DNA of 64,000 nucleotides from Streptomyces sp. NBC_00683. GTDB lineage: Bacteria > Actinomycetota > Actinomycetes > Streptomycetales > Streptomycetaceae. The translations under genes were made by a program, and so were the position numbers. This document shows, piece after piece, positions 34,544-42,286 of this stretch. The notes under the pieces are model-generated. The model worked only from the letters and a program-made list of their open reading frames with translations, did no database searches and had not been told where the DNA came from. Within the stretch, counting starts at the first letter, position 1, and every line of letters starts with the position of its first letter. The stretch spans positions 1,364,001 to 1,428,000 of the forward strand of contig NZ_CP109013.1 in NCBI RefSeq assembly GCF_036226745.1, read 5' to 3'.

Positions 34544-36616
34544 GTGACCACTGCCAGCGAGACCGCCCCCGCCGTGCAGAGTGCCGCCGCTCCGCCCGTC
34601 CTCGATCCGCGCCGCAGGAACATCGTCTTCGCGACGATCGTGCTCGGGATCCTGCTGGCGGCCCTGGACCAGACGATCGTGGGCACGGCTCTGCCCACCA
34701 TCGTCTCGGACCTCGGCGGCGCGGCGCACATGTCGTGGGTCGTCACCGCGTATCTGCTGGCGGAGACCGTGGCGACCGTCCTGGTCGGCAAGTTCGGTGA
34801 CATGTTCGGCCGGAAACTGATCTTCCAGATCTCGGCGATCATCTTCATCACCGGCTCGTTCCTCTGCGGCCTGGCGTCGAACATGCTGCTGCTGATCATC
34901 TGGCGCGGTCTGCAGGGGATCGGCGCCGGCGGTCTCATGGTCACGTCGATGGCGCTGATCGCCGATGTCATCCCGCTGCGCGACCGGGGCAAGTACCAGG
35001 GGGCGATCGGAGCGGTCTTCGGTGTGGCCACGGTCGTCGGACCGCTGCTGGGCGGGCTGTTCACCGACCATCTGACCTGGCGCTGGGCGTTCTACGTCAA
35101 TGTGCCGATCGCGATCGTGGTCGTCATCGCCGCCGCCCGCAACATCCCGGCGGTGAGGGCGGCCGGACGGCCTGTCATCGACTACCTGGGCATCACCCTG
35201 GTCGCGGTCGGCGCCAGCGCGCTGATCCTGGCGACGAGCTGGGGCGGCAACGAGTACGCCTGGGGTTCCCCGGTCATCATCGGCCTGTTCGTCTGCGGTC
35301 TCGTCGCGCTGGCCCTGTTCTGTGTGGTGGAGGTGCGGGCGAAGGAGCCGATGCTGCCGATGCGGCTGTTCCGGAACCCGGTGTTCACGGTCTGCTCCAT
35401 CCTGAGCTTCATCGTGGGCTTCGCGATGCTCGGCGCGATGATCTTCCTGCCGACGTATCTGCAGTACGTGGACGGGGACTCGGCCACGCTGTCCGGGGTA
35501 CGGACCCTGCCCATGGTGATCGGGCTGCTCGTGGCCTCGATCTTCAGCGGCAACGTGGTCAGCAAGACCGGCCACTACCGGATCTTTCCCATCGTCGGTT
35601 CGCTCGTCATGGCGGTCGGTCTCTTCCTGCTCTCCCGCATGGGCCCGGACAGCGGGGTCTGGCTGGAGTCCCTGTACATGCTGGTGCTGGGCGTGGGCAT
35701 CGGCCTGTCGATGCAGGTGCTGACGATCGCCGTGCAGAACACCGTCGACTACTCGGACCTGGGCACGGCGACCTCCGGCGTCACCTTCTTCCGCACCCTC
35801 GGCAGCTCGTTCGGTACGGCGGTGTTCGGCACGATCTACGCCAACGCGCTCACGCCGAACCTGACGGAGGGGATCACGGAGGCCGCGCAGGCCGGCGGGG
35901 ACCCCGAGGTACTGGCGCGGGCGGCCGAGAGCCCCCAGGCCCTGCACGCGCTGCCCGCCGAACAGTCTGCTCCGCTGGCACAGGCGTACGCGGACACGCT
36001 GCACACGGTCTTCCTGTGGACGGTCCCGGTCGCCCTCATCGGATTCGTCGTATCGCTCTTCCTGAAGCAGGTGAAACTGCGCGACAGTGCGCGGGCGAAC
36101 TCGACCGACATGGGCGACGGCTTCGCCCAGCCGAGCACCGGGGACTCGGCGAAGGTGCTCGAGTTCGCCGTGGCCAGGATCCTGCACGAGGCAGGTCCGG
36201 ACACGGCCCGGCGGATCGTCGCCGACTCCGACACACGCCTCGACATGGCGGGGGCCTGGGCGGTGATGCAGGTCGACCTCTTCACCCGGATGGTCGGCCA
36301 TGCCGGCCTCCGTCTGATGGCGACCCGGCACCGGATCCCACCCGAGGTGCTGGTGCCTGTCTTCGACCGGATGATCGAGGAGGGCTACCTGACCGGGGAC
36401 GGCCACCTCTTCACCCACACGGCGGCAGGCCGGCGGGAGGCCGCCACCATCTCCGACGCCTGGGGGCGCTGGCTCAACGAACGCCTGGCCGAGGACGGTG
36501 CACGGCCCGACGACGGGCAGCTGCGGGCGGCGGTCGATGTGATCGCCAAGCGGCTGCTGGCGGAGGACCTGGCGCAGGAGCTGGCACCGAAACAGCGGGC
36601 GGTGGCCCCGGTCTGA
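34544..36616 (+). CDS. DHA2-family MFS drug exporter with C-terminal MarR-like domain
   Basis: A 690-aa fusion. Residues about 20-510 form a 14-helix EmrB/QacA-type drug:H+ antiporter, with motif A GKFGDMFGRK, motif C GAVFGVATVVGPLLGGLFTD and the DHA2 LDQTIVGTALPTI segment in helix 1. The remaining 180 aa are soluble and cytoplasmic. That part contains a winged-helix-like HEAGPDTARRIV...FDRMIEEGYLTGDGHLFTHTAAGR segment close to MarR-type domains (about 555-650). It begins at GTG 34544, 55 bp after the ATP-grasp gene on the same strand, and may export its product. A soluble domain on an exporter could sense substrate or the membrane; whether it binds DNA is unknown. Confidence 0.88.
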   Translation: MTTASETAPAVQSAAAPPVLDPRRRNIVFATIVLGILLAALDQTIVGTALPTIVSDLGGAAHMSWVVTAYLLAETVATVLVGKFGDMFGRKLIFQISAIIFITGSFLCGLASNMLLLIIWRGLQGIGAGGLMVTSMALIADVIPLRDRGKYQGAIGAVFGVATVVGPLLGGLFTDHLTWRWAFYVNVPIAIVVVIAAARNIPAVRAAGRPVIDYLGITLVAVGASALILATSWGGNEYAWGSPVIIGLFVCGLVALALFCVVEVRAKEPMLPMRLFRNPVFTVCSILSFIVGFAMLGAMIFLPTYLQYVDGDSATLSGVRTLPMVIGLLVASIFSGNVVSKTGHYRIFPIVGSLVMAVGLFLLSRMGPDSGVWLESLYMLVLGVGIGLSMQVLTIAVQNTVDYSDLGTATSGVTFFRTLGSSFGTAVFGTIYANALTPNLTEGITEAAQAGGDPEVLARAAESPQALHALPAEQSAPLAQAYADTLHTVFLWTVPVALIGFVVSLFLKQVKLRDSARANSTDMGDGFAQPSTGDSAKVLEFAVARILHEAGPDTARRIVADSDTRLDMAGAWAVMQVDLFTRMVGHAGLRLMATRHRIPPEVLVPVFDRMIEEGYLTGDGHLFTHTAAGRREAATISDAWGRWLNERLAEDGARPDDGQLRAAVDVIAKRLLAEDLAQELAPKQRAVAPV

Positions 36617-36635
36617 TCCGCACGGAAAGACCTGA

Positions 36636-37220
36636 TCAGAGTTCCCAGGACCGGGGGCGGTCGCGGGCCTCCCACTCGGGGCGGAGCAGCGCGAGGGCCG
36701 CCAGGTCGTGGCGGCGGCCGCGGTGCAGGCAGGCCGAGCGGCGTACGCCCTCATGGACGAATCCCGCTGCGGTGAGCACGGAGAGGGCCCTGGTGTTGTC
36801 GGTGTGGGTGAACGCCTCGACCCGGTGCATCGGCAGTTCGCCGAAGGCCAGGTCGGTGAGCGCGTCGAGGGCGGCCACGCCGTGGCCCTTGGCCCGGTGC
36901 TCGGGGGCCAGCATCAGATAGGCCTCGGCGGTGCTGTCGGCCGGCTGCTGGTCGTGCAGGGCTATGAGGCCGATGGGGGTGCCGTCCGGGAGGAGAACCA
37001 GGAAGTCGTCACGTGAGTCGTCGTCGAGGTTGCGCTCGATGCGCTCGCGGAGCCCGTACAGCGAAGTGGGCCAGGCACCCGTCTCATGGGCGGCCGCCGG
37101 GTCGGAGCGCCAGTGCTGGATCAGTTCGGCGTCGTCGATCTCCAGCGGGGTGAACGCGAGGTTCCGGCCGCGCCAGCAGCGTGCTCGTTCGTCGTCCGGG
37201 TCCGTCGTGTTCTCGCTCAT
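36636..37220 (-). CDS. GNAT-family N-acetyltransferase
   Basis: A 194-aa acetyltransferase of the RimJ/RimL-like group. The acetyl-CoA motif region is YLMLAPEHRAKGHGVAALDAL (R/Q-x-x-G-x-G/A form). The C-terminal strand HRVEAFTHTDNTRALSVLTAAGFVHEGVRRSA is typical of the family. It begins MSENTTDPD at 37220. It converges on the MFS gene and is followed upstream on the same strand by the YchJ gene 44 bp away. The acceptor is unknown. Confidence 0.87.
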   Translation of the reverse strand: MSENTTDPDDERARCWRGRNLAFTPLEIDDAELIQHWRSDPAAAHETGAWPTSLYGLRERIERNLDDDSRDDFLVLLPDGTPIGLIALHDQQPADSTAEAYLMLAPEHRAKGHGVAALDALTDLAFGELPMHRVEAFTHTDNTRALSVLTAAGFVHEGVRRSACLHRGRRHDLAALALLRPEWEARDRPRSWEL

Positions 37221-37264
37221 GCGCGGATCGTACGGGCGGCGACGCGGCCGCGTACAACGGATTC

Positions 37265-37714
37265 TCAGTCGATGAAGACCGCCGCGGAGTAGACCCACAG
37301 CCCCTCGTGGCGGACGAAGCGGCTCTGCTCGTGGAGCGAGTCGGGACTGCCGTCGTACGTGTAGTGGGCGCGGAAGGTGACCGTGCCCGTGGAGTGGAAG
37401 GCGCTGCCTTCGGCCGTGTCCAGGATGTCCAGGCCCACCCAGCGCATCGCCGGGTCGAAGTCGACGGCGGGCGGACGGGTGTCTGGGTGCCAGGTGCGCA
37501 GCAGGTACGCGGCGTCCCGGACGACGAACGCCGTGTACCGGCTGCGCATCAGCTCCTCGCAGGACCGGGCCTTGGCCGTGCCTGCGTGCAGGCGGCCGCA
37601 GCAGTCCCCGTAGGTGGACCGCAGGCCGCACGGGCACGGGGACGCGGGGGTGATCTCCGGGGCACCGGCTCCGGGGGCGACCGTTCGGCGCGGGCGTGAG
37701 GGGCGTCGTGACAT
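37265..37714 (-). CDS. YchJ-family SEC-C motif protein
   Basis: A 149-aa YchJ/UPF0225 protein. The N-terminal zinc-binding SEC-C-like motif CPCGLRSTYGDCCGRLH (about 27-43) is complete with four Cys. It is followed by an NTF2-like domain with the family segment MRSRYTAFVVRDAAYLLRTW. Function is not firmly established. Length is normal. It is in the same direction as the GNAT gene. Confidence 0.9.
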   Translation of the reverse strand: MSRRPSRPRRTVAPGAGAPEITPASPCPCGLRSTYGDCCGRLHAGTAKARSCEELMRSRYTAFVVRDAAYLLRTWHPDTRPPAVDFDPAMRWVGLDILDTAEGSAFHSTGTVTFRAHYTYDGSPDSLHEQSRFVRHEGLWVYSAAVFID

Positions 37715-37774
37715 GCCTCCATTGTGACCCGCCTTCCGGAGTCCCTCCCGGACCGGGGTGGCGGGTCCGGGCCC

Positions 37775-38584
37775 TCAGGGCTTGCGCGCCACGCCCGCGT
37801 AGCCGGGGATCGGCTCGTCGCCCGGGACGTCGATGACCTCGCCGAGTTCCGGATGCCAGTCGGCGGAGAGCGAGACGCCGGGCTCGACGAACTCGAGCCC
37901 GTGGAAGAACTCGGTGAGTTCGGCGCGCGAGCGGGGCCGCAGGGTCATGCCGCGCGCCTTGTACATGGCACGGGCCTGGGCGGCGCCCTCCGGGTTGAAG
38001 TCGCCCGTGGTCTGCGAGAGCACCAGGTAGCTGCCGGAGGGGAGCTGTTCCACCAGCCGGTCGACGAGTTCGGCGGCGCCGTCCTCGTCGTCCAGGAAGT
38101 GGAGCAGCGCGAGCAGCGACAGGGCGATCGGCTCGGTGAAGTCGAGGACCTTGCCGGCCTCTTCCAGGATGGACTCGGGCCGGCGGGCGTCGGCCTGGAT
38201 GTATTCGGTGGCGCCCTCGGGGGTGGAGCGCAGCAGGGCCGCCGCGTGCGCGAGCACGATCGGGTCGTTGTCGCAGTAGACGACGCGCGCGGCCGGGACG
38301 GTCTGCTGGGCGATCTGGTGGAGGTTCGGCTCGGTGGGTATGCCCGAACCGATGTCGAGGAACTGGTGTACGCCGTTCTCGGCGAGCCAGCGGGTGGCGC
38401 GGTGCATGAAGGCCCGGTTGACCCGGGCCATGTCGCGGCCGCGGGAGTCCAGAGCGAGCAGCTGCTTGGCCATCTGTTCGTCGACCGGGTAGTTGTCCTT
38501 GCCGCCGAGGAACCAGTCGTACATTCGCGCGGGATGCGGTTTGCTGGTGTCGATCTCGACGGCTGGGTGGTCGATCCCGGTCAT
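37775..38584 (-). CDS. DUF574-type SAM-dependent methyltransferase
   Basis: A 269-aa member of the Streptomyces-abundant methyltransferase family PF04672 (DUF574). The family N-terminus TSKPHPARMYDWFLGGKDNYPVD (about 13-35) and SAM motif FLDIGSGIPTEPN (about 74-86) are clear, with CDNDPIVL (about 102-109) for the acidic residue of motif II. Substrates are unknown for most members. It stands alone between YchJ and the XRE/DUF397 pair. Family members are often near such developmental regulator pairs. Confidence 0.9.
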   Translation of the reverse strand: MTGIDHPAVEIDTSKPHPARMYDWFLGGKDNYPVDEQMAKQLLALDSRGRDMARVNRAFMHRATRWLAENGVHQFLDIGSGIPTEPNLHQIAQQTVPAARVVYCDNDPIVLAHAAALLRSTPEGATEYIQADARRPESILEEAGKVLDFTEPIALSLLALLHFLDDEDGAAELVDRLVEQLPSGSYLVLSQTTGDFNPEGAAQARAMYKARGMTLRPRSRAELTEFFHGLEFVEPGVSLSADWHPELGEVIDVPGDEPIPGYAGVARKP

Positions 38585-38648
38585 GGCGCGCTCCGTTGGT
38601 CGGCGGTAACGGCGAACAGCTGGTGGTGCGAGAATATATGGCGGTATG

Positions 38649-38885
38649 TCAGGTGAGAAGGAAGTCGGCCTGACCCGCCTTGGCCCCCTGGATGAAGGCG
38701 GCGATCTCGCCGTTGGAGTAGATGAGGGCGGGGCCGTCGGGATCCGAGGACTGGCGGACCGCGACCCTGCCGTCGGCCAGCTTCATGGCCTCGATGCAGT
38801 TGCCCCCGTTACCACCGCTCCACGGCTTGTACCAGCCTTCGGAGCCGAGATCGGCGGCCGGCATGCCGTTGTATATGTGGTTCAT
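38649..38885 (-). CDS. DUF397 small protein, partner of the XRE regulator
   Basis: A 78-aa DUF397 protein with the signature WYKPWSGGNGGNCIEAM, VAVRQSSDPDGPALIYSNGEIAAFIQGAKAG. Its ATG overlaps the stop of the XRE gene by 1 nt (TGATG), a near-invariant arrangement for these pairs. In S. coelicolor an XRE/DUF397 pair (Scr1/Scr2) was described as toxin-antitoxin-like with pleiotropic effects on antibiotic production. The DUF397 partner is thought to bind and modulate the XRE protein. Confidence 0.92.
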   Translation of the reverse strand: MNHIYNGMPAADLGSEGWYKPWSGGNGGNCIEAMKLADGRVAVRQSSDPDGPALIYSNGEIAAFIQGAKAGQADFLLT

Positions 38886-39745
38886 CACAGCTCCTTGCGG
38901 AAGTCCCTGAGGATTTCCTTCGTGCGTTGTGCAGTTGCGGCCTGAGCCGCCATGCGGTCCATGACCTCGAGGTAGGAAGCCACCTCGGGACGCGCGTCGA
39001 AGTAGACGGCGCCGGTCAGGTACTCGCTGTACACCATGTCGGGCAGTTCGGGGACGGCGAAGCGGAAGAGGACGAACGGCCCGTAGGTGCCCGGGTGGTG
39101 GCCGGTCGCGAACTCCGCTATCTGCAGGGTCACGTTGGGCAGGGCCGTCGCCTCGAGCAGCCGGTCGATCTGGCCGCGCATGACGTCGGGACTGCCGACG
39201 GGACGGCGCAGGACGGTCTCGTCCATGACCACCCACAGCTTCGGCGCGTCCTCCCTGGTGAGCAGCGACTGCCGCTCCATCCGCAGCGCCACATGGCGCT
39301 CGATGTCCTCGGGCCTGGTCTGGCCGACCGCCCCGGTACGCATCACGGAGCGCGCGTAGTCCTCGGTCTGGAGCAGACCGGGAACGAAGTGCGGCTCGTA
39401 GGTGCGCAGGAGGCTCGCGGCGCCCTCCAGGCTGACGTACATGCTGAACCAGTCGGGCAGCACATCGTGGAAGCGCTGCCACCAGCCCGGTTTGTTGGCC
39501 TCCTCCGCGAGCTCGACGAAGGCGTCCGTCTCGTCGTCCGCGATCCCGTAGGCCTTCAGGAGGAGCTGGATGTAGGGGATCTTCAGCCCGACCTCGGCCG
39601 TCTCCATCCTGCGTATCGTCCCGGGAGCGACACGAAGCACCTTCGCTGCCTGGTCGCGGCTCAGACCGACTCGCTCCCGCAGATCCTGCAGACGCTTGCC
39701 GAGAACGACCTGACCCACGGTCGGGGCGGACCGCGGTTCGCTCAC
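38885..39745 (-). CDS. XRE-family regulator with DUF5753 domain
   Basis: A 286-aa regulator. An N-terminal helix-turn-helix (about 13-70; LQDLRERVGLSRDQAAKVLRV) is followed by a large DUF5753 domain (about 95-270; VPGLLQTEDYARSVM). The start is GTG 39745 with GGGAGG 7 bases upstream. A longer open frame to 39811 has no ribosome site and would run into the operator. The WhiJ-like family acts with DUF397 partners in sporulation and antibiotic control. A perfect 12-3-12 inverted repeat lies 60 bp upstream and may be its autoregulatory site. Confidence 0.92.
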   Translation of the reverse strand: MSEPRSAPTVGQVVLGKRLQDLRERVGLSRDQAAKVLRVAPGTIRRMETAEVGLKIPYIQLLLKAYGIADDETDAFVELAEEANKPGWWQRFHDVLPDWFSMYVSLEGAASLLRTYEPHFVPGLLQTEDYARSVMRTGAVGQTRPEDIERHVALRMERQSLLTREDAPKLWVVMDETVLRRPVGSPDVMRGQIDRLLEATALPNVTLQIAEFATGHHPGTYGPFVLFRFAVPELPDMVYSEYLTGAVYFDARPEVASYLEVMDRMAAQAATAQRTKEILRDFRKEL

Positions 39746-39780
39746 TTCAGACCTCCCGATGCGCTGTTTGCGAGCAGTGT

Positions 39781-39794
39781 GCCATGCGCATGGC
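39781..39794. promoter_or_regulatory. Small perfect palindrome in the XRE/ATPase divergent region
   Basis: GCCATGCGCATGGC is a 14-bp perfect palindrome 36 bp before the XRE GTG and 12 bp from the larger operator at 39806-39832. It could be a secondary site. Confidence 0.35.
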
Positions 39795-39805
39795 TCCATG
39801 GACAC

Positions 39806-39832
39806 AGGCACTCTGAATTTTTCAGAGTGCCT
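39806..39832. promoter_or_regulatory. Perfect 12-3-12 inverted repeat operator
   Basis: AGGCACTCTGAA-TTT-TTCAGAGTGCCT, exact in all 12 pairs with an AT centre, lies in the divergent region between the XRE/DUF397 pair and the RsbW-like ATPase gene. This is the most perfect operator-like site in the window and is probably bound by the XRE regulator. Confidence 0.75.
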
Positions 39833-39950
39833 CTTGCCAAGTGTTCATGTCAGAGGGAGAGTTGGGGTGAACCAGTTCACGTTGTCGCGCCCGACCCTCG
39901 ATCCACCACGGTGCGAAGCGTGACGCAGCCCCCACTGTGAGGAATTGGTC

Positions 39951-40409
39951 GTGGCACCTGGCAGTGCGCTCATCCCCCGGCTCGTGGACCTCAGCCCCGG
40001 GACGGAAGCGCTCCGTTACTGCTTCGCGCTGTCGGCGCACCCCGAATCGGTGGCGGGTGCGCGGCAGCTGACACGGGCCCGGCTCGCCGAGTGGCGGCTG
40101 AGCGGTGACGCCTACGACGCGGCGGTCCTGATCGTCTCCGAGCTGGTCACCAACGCGGTGGTGCACACCGCCAGCGCGCGCGTCGTCTGCGAGCTCCGCT
40201 GCTCCGACGGCCGGTTGCGCATATCCGTGCAGGACCAGGGACACCAGCCCGGCGGACCACGGCTGTCCCTGCAGGCCGACGACGAGCACGGACGAGGACT
40301 GCTGCTCGTCGATTCCATGAGCGCCGCCTGGGGTTCGTACGACACGGGGAACGCATCGGGCCGCATCGTCTGGGCGGAACTGCCGCACAGCTCGGAGCAG
40401 CCATGCTGA
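39951..40409 (+). CDS. RsbW/anti-sigma-like ATP-binding protein
   Basis: A 152-aa single-domain GHKL ATPase of the RsbW/SpoIIAB-like group so common in Streptomyces. The N-box is VSELVTNAVVHTASA (about 64-78), with an ATP-lid and G2 motif near HGRGLLLVD. Such proteins bind and sometimes phosphorylate anti-anti-sigma partners; many have lost kinase activity. The start is GTG 39951 after TGAGGA. It is divergent from the XRE/DUF397 pair and overlaps the next gene by 7 bp, a layout like the abaA-type regulatory loci (inference from memory). Confidence 0.85.
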   Translation: MAPGSALIPRLVDLSPGTEALRYCFALSAHPESVAGARQLTRARLAEWRLSGDAYDAAVLIVSELVTNAVVHTASARVVCELRCSDGRLRISVQDQGHQPGGPRLSLQADDEHGRGLLLVDSMSAAWGSYDTGNASGRIVWAELPHSSEQPC

Positions 40410-40837
40410 AGAACGCCCTGTCCCAGCTCCTCGGAGCCCGTAGGTCCCGGATCGGCGAGGACGCCGACGGCCGGGTCAAGTTGCCGCTGCCACCCGCACT
40501 TTCGGCGAGCCTCGGCTGCGACGCCGTGGGCGTGCCCGCGCGGTACGGATTCCGGTTGATGTCCCATCTGCCCCGCGCCGGGTGCGTGTTCGCCGACGCG
40601 GACCAGTGGTGGTGGATCGTGCCCTCGGGTTCGGACCTCGATCTGGACTGGCCGGAACAGGCTTCCTACGCCACCGGCGCCTACGTTCCGGCCGGCCGCC
40701 CCCGGCTGATCCACGCACCGGACAGCCGTACGCCCTATACGCCGCCCATTCCGCTTTTCCTCATGGTGTGCCAGGTCACCGGGGTCGCACCGTCCTGGGC
40801 ACCCGCCGGCCGGCCGAGGGCCGTACCCGCTCCCTGA
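40403..40837 (+). CDS. Conserved-looking hypothetical protein coupled to the ATPase
   Basis: A 144-aa protein with no recognised domain. It is soluble, with Trp-rich DADQWWWIVPSG (about 65-77) and a Pro-rich C-terminus. Its ATG at 40403 overlaps the preceding gene by 7 bp, so it is translated with the RsbW-like ATPase and probably interacts with it. This small Trp-bearing partner next to XRE/DUF397/ATPase genes appears to be a recurrent Streptomyces arrangement. Function unknown. Confidence 0.7.
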   Translation: MLKNALSQLLGARRSRIGEDADGRVKLPLPPALSASLGCDAVGVPARYGFRLMSHLPRAGCVFADADQWWWIVPSGSDLDLDWPEQASYATGAYVPAGRPRLIHAPDSRTPYTPPIPLFLMVCQVTGVAPSWAPAGRPRAVPAP

Positions 40838-40863
40838 GTCCCGGACTCCTCGGAAGAGGCGGG

Positions 40864-42210
40864 TCAGGGGCGGTCGAGGTACGCGAGCCCCGGGTGGACC
40901 TGGGTGTACTCGTCGACGAGGCGGCGGGCCACCGTCACGGAGTCGACCAGCGGATGCAGTGCGAAGGCCCGCACGGCCGCGGCGCGTGAACCGGTCTCCG
41001 CCGCTTCGAGGACCGCGCGTTCCACGGCCTTGACCGCCGTGACCAGGCCGACCGCGTGGTACGGGAGCGGGTCGACGGCGACGGGGTGGGCGCCGTTGGC
41101 GTCGACCAGGCAGGGCACCTCGATGACGGCGTCCGTGTCGAGCACCGAGAGGGTCCCGCGGTTGCGGACGTTGAGGATCAGTGAGGTCCGTTCGTTACGG
41201 GCGACGGCCCGCATGAGGGCGAGCGCGACCTGTTCGTAGCCGCCGGACTCCAGATCGCTCTCCTCTCGTTCGCCGGCCCCCGCCACGTCCCGGTTCTCCG
41301 CCATGTACGTCGCCTCGCGCTCGGCGCGCGTGCGGTCCCAGGTGGTCAGCGCGGGGGCGGCCGGGTCCTTCATCCGCGCGTAGAAGCCCTCCTGCTGGTC
41401 GCGGAGGAACGCGCCGCGGGTCTGTTCGGCCTCCTGGTAGGCGCGGACCGCTTCCCGGTTGAAGTAGTAGTAGTGCAGGTACTCGTTGGGAACGGCACCG
41501 AGGGAGCGCAGCCACTCCGTGCCGAAGAGCCTGCCCTCCTCGAACGAACCGAGCAGCGCCGGATCGGCGAGCAGCCGGGGGAGCTCGTCGCGGCCCTCGA
41601 TGTGCAGCCCGCGGACCCACCCGAGGTGGTTGAGCCCGACGTAGTCGATCCACGCCCGGTCCGGGTCGGCGCCGAGGACCCGGGCGATCCGGCGGCCGAG
41701 TCCCACCGGGGAGTCGCAGATCCCGATGACCCGGTCGCCGAGGTGCCGGGACATGGCCTCGGTGACCAGGCCCGCCGGATTGGTGAAGTTGATGACCCAC
41801 GCGTGCGGTGCGAGCCGGGCGATGCGCCGGGCGAGCTCGACCGCGACGGGGACGGTGCGCAGCCCGTACGCGATGCCGCCGGCTCCGACCGTCTCCTGGC
41901 CCAGGACGCCTTCGTCGAGCGCGACGCGTTCGTCGGCGGCACGGCCTTCGAGGCCGCCGACCCTGATGGCCGAGAAGACGAAGTCCGCACCGCGCAGGGC
42001 CTCGTCGAGGTCGTCGGTGGCGACGACCGCGGGCGCGTCATGGATGCCGCGGGCCTGTTCGGCGAGGACCCTGGCGACGGCGGTGAGCCGACCGGTGTCC
42101 GTGTCGTACAGGGTCACCCGCGATACGCGGCCCTCGGCATGATCGCCGAGCAGTGCCCCGTACACGAGAGGCACCCGGAATCCGCCACCGCCAAGAATTG
42201 TCAGCTTCAC
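40864..42210 (-). CDS. GH4 family glycosidase (6-phospho-beta-glucosidase type)
   Basis: A 448-aa NAD+- and divalent-metal-dependent glycosidase of family GH4. This family hydrolyses by oxidation at C3 and elimination rather than by acid-base attack. The dinucleotide fold LTILGGGGFRVP (3-14), NFTNPAG (141-147), CDSP with the metal-binding C165, and GLNHLGW with H195 are all intact. The absence of an adjacent PTS or ABC sugar transporter leaves the substrate open. It converges on the hypothetical gene at 40837. Confidence 0.92.
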   Translation of the reverse strand: MKLTILGGGGFRVPLVYGALLGDHAEGRVSRVTLYDTDTGRLTAVARVLAEQARGIHDAPAVVATDDLDEALRGADFVFSAIRVGGLEGRAADERVALDEGVLGQETVGAGGIAYGLRTVPVAVELARRIARLAPHAWVINFTNPAGLVTEAMSRHLGDRVIGICDSPVGLGRRIARVLGADPDRAWIDYVGLNHLGWVRGLHIEGRDELPRLLADPALLGSFEEGRLFGTEWLRSLGAVPNEYLHYYYFNREAVRAYQEAEQTRGAFLRDQQEGFYARMKDPAAPALTTWDRTRAEREATYMAENRDVAGAGEREESDLESGGYEQVALALMRAVARNERTSLILNVRNRGTLSVLDTDAVIEVPCLVDANGAHPVAVDPLPYHAVGLVTAVKAVERAVLEAAETGSRAAAVRAFALHPLVDSVTVARRLVDEYTQVHPGLAYLDRP

Positions 42211-42237
42211 GCTGCTCGATGGTACGGGGGCGGCCGC

Positions 42238-42277
42238 GGCCCGGGGCGCGACGCCCCGGGCCAGGAGGCCCGGGGCG
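42238..42277. terminator. GC-rich terminator with two alternative hairpins after the conservon
   Basis: GGCCCGGGGCG (42238-42248), CGCCCCGGGCC (42252-42262) and GGCCCGGGGCG again (42267-42277) let the middle arm pair with either neighbour over 11 bp, with loops of 3 or 4 nt. It begins 9 bp after the cvnE stop and ends before the GH4 gene. Confidence 0.75.
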
Positions 42278-42286
42278 TCCGTTGTG

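Noticed and set aside
40849..42210. GH4 gene as part of a sugar-uptake operon
   Set aside because: No ABC or PTS transporter adjoins it. The conservon is separated from it by a terminator.
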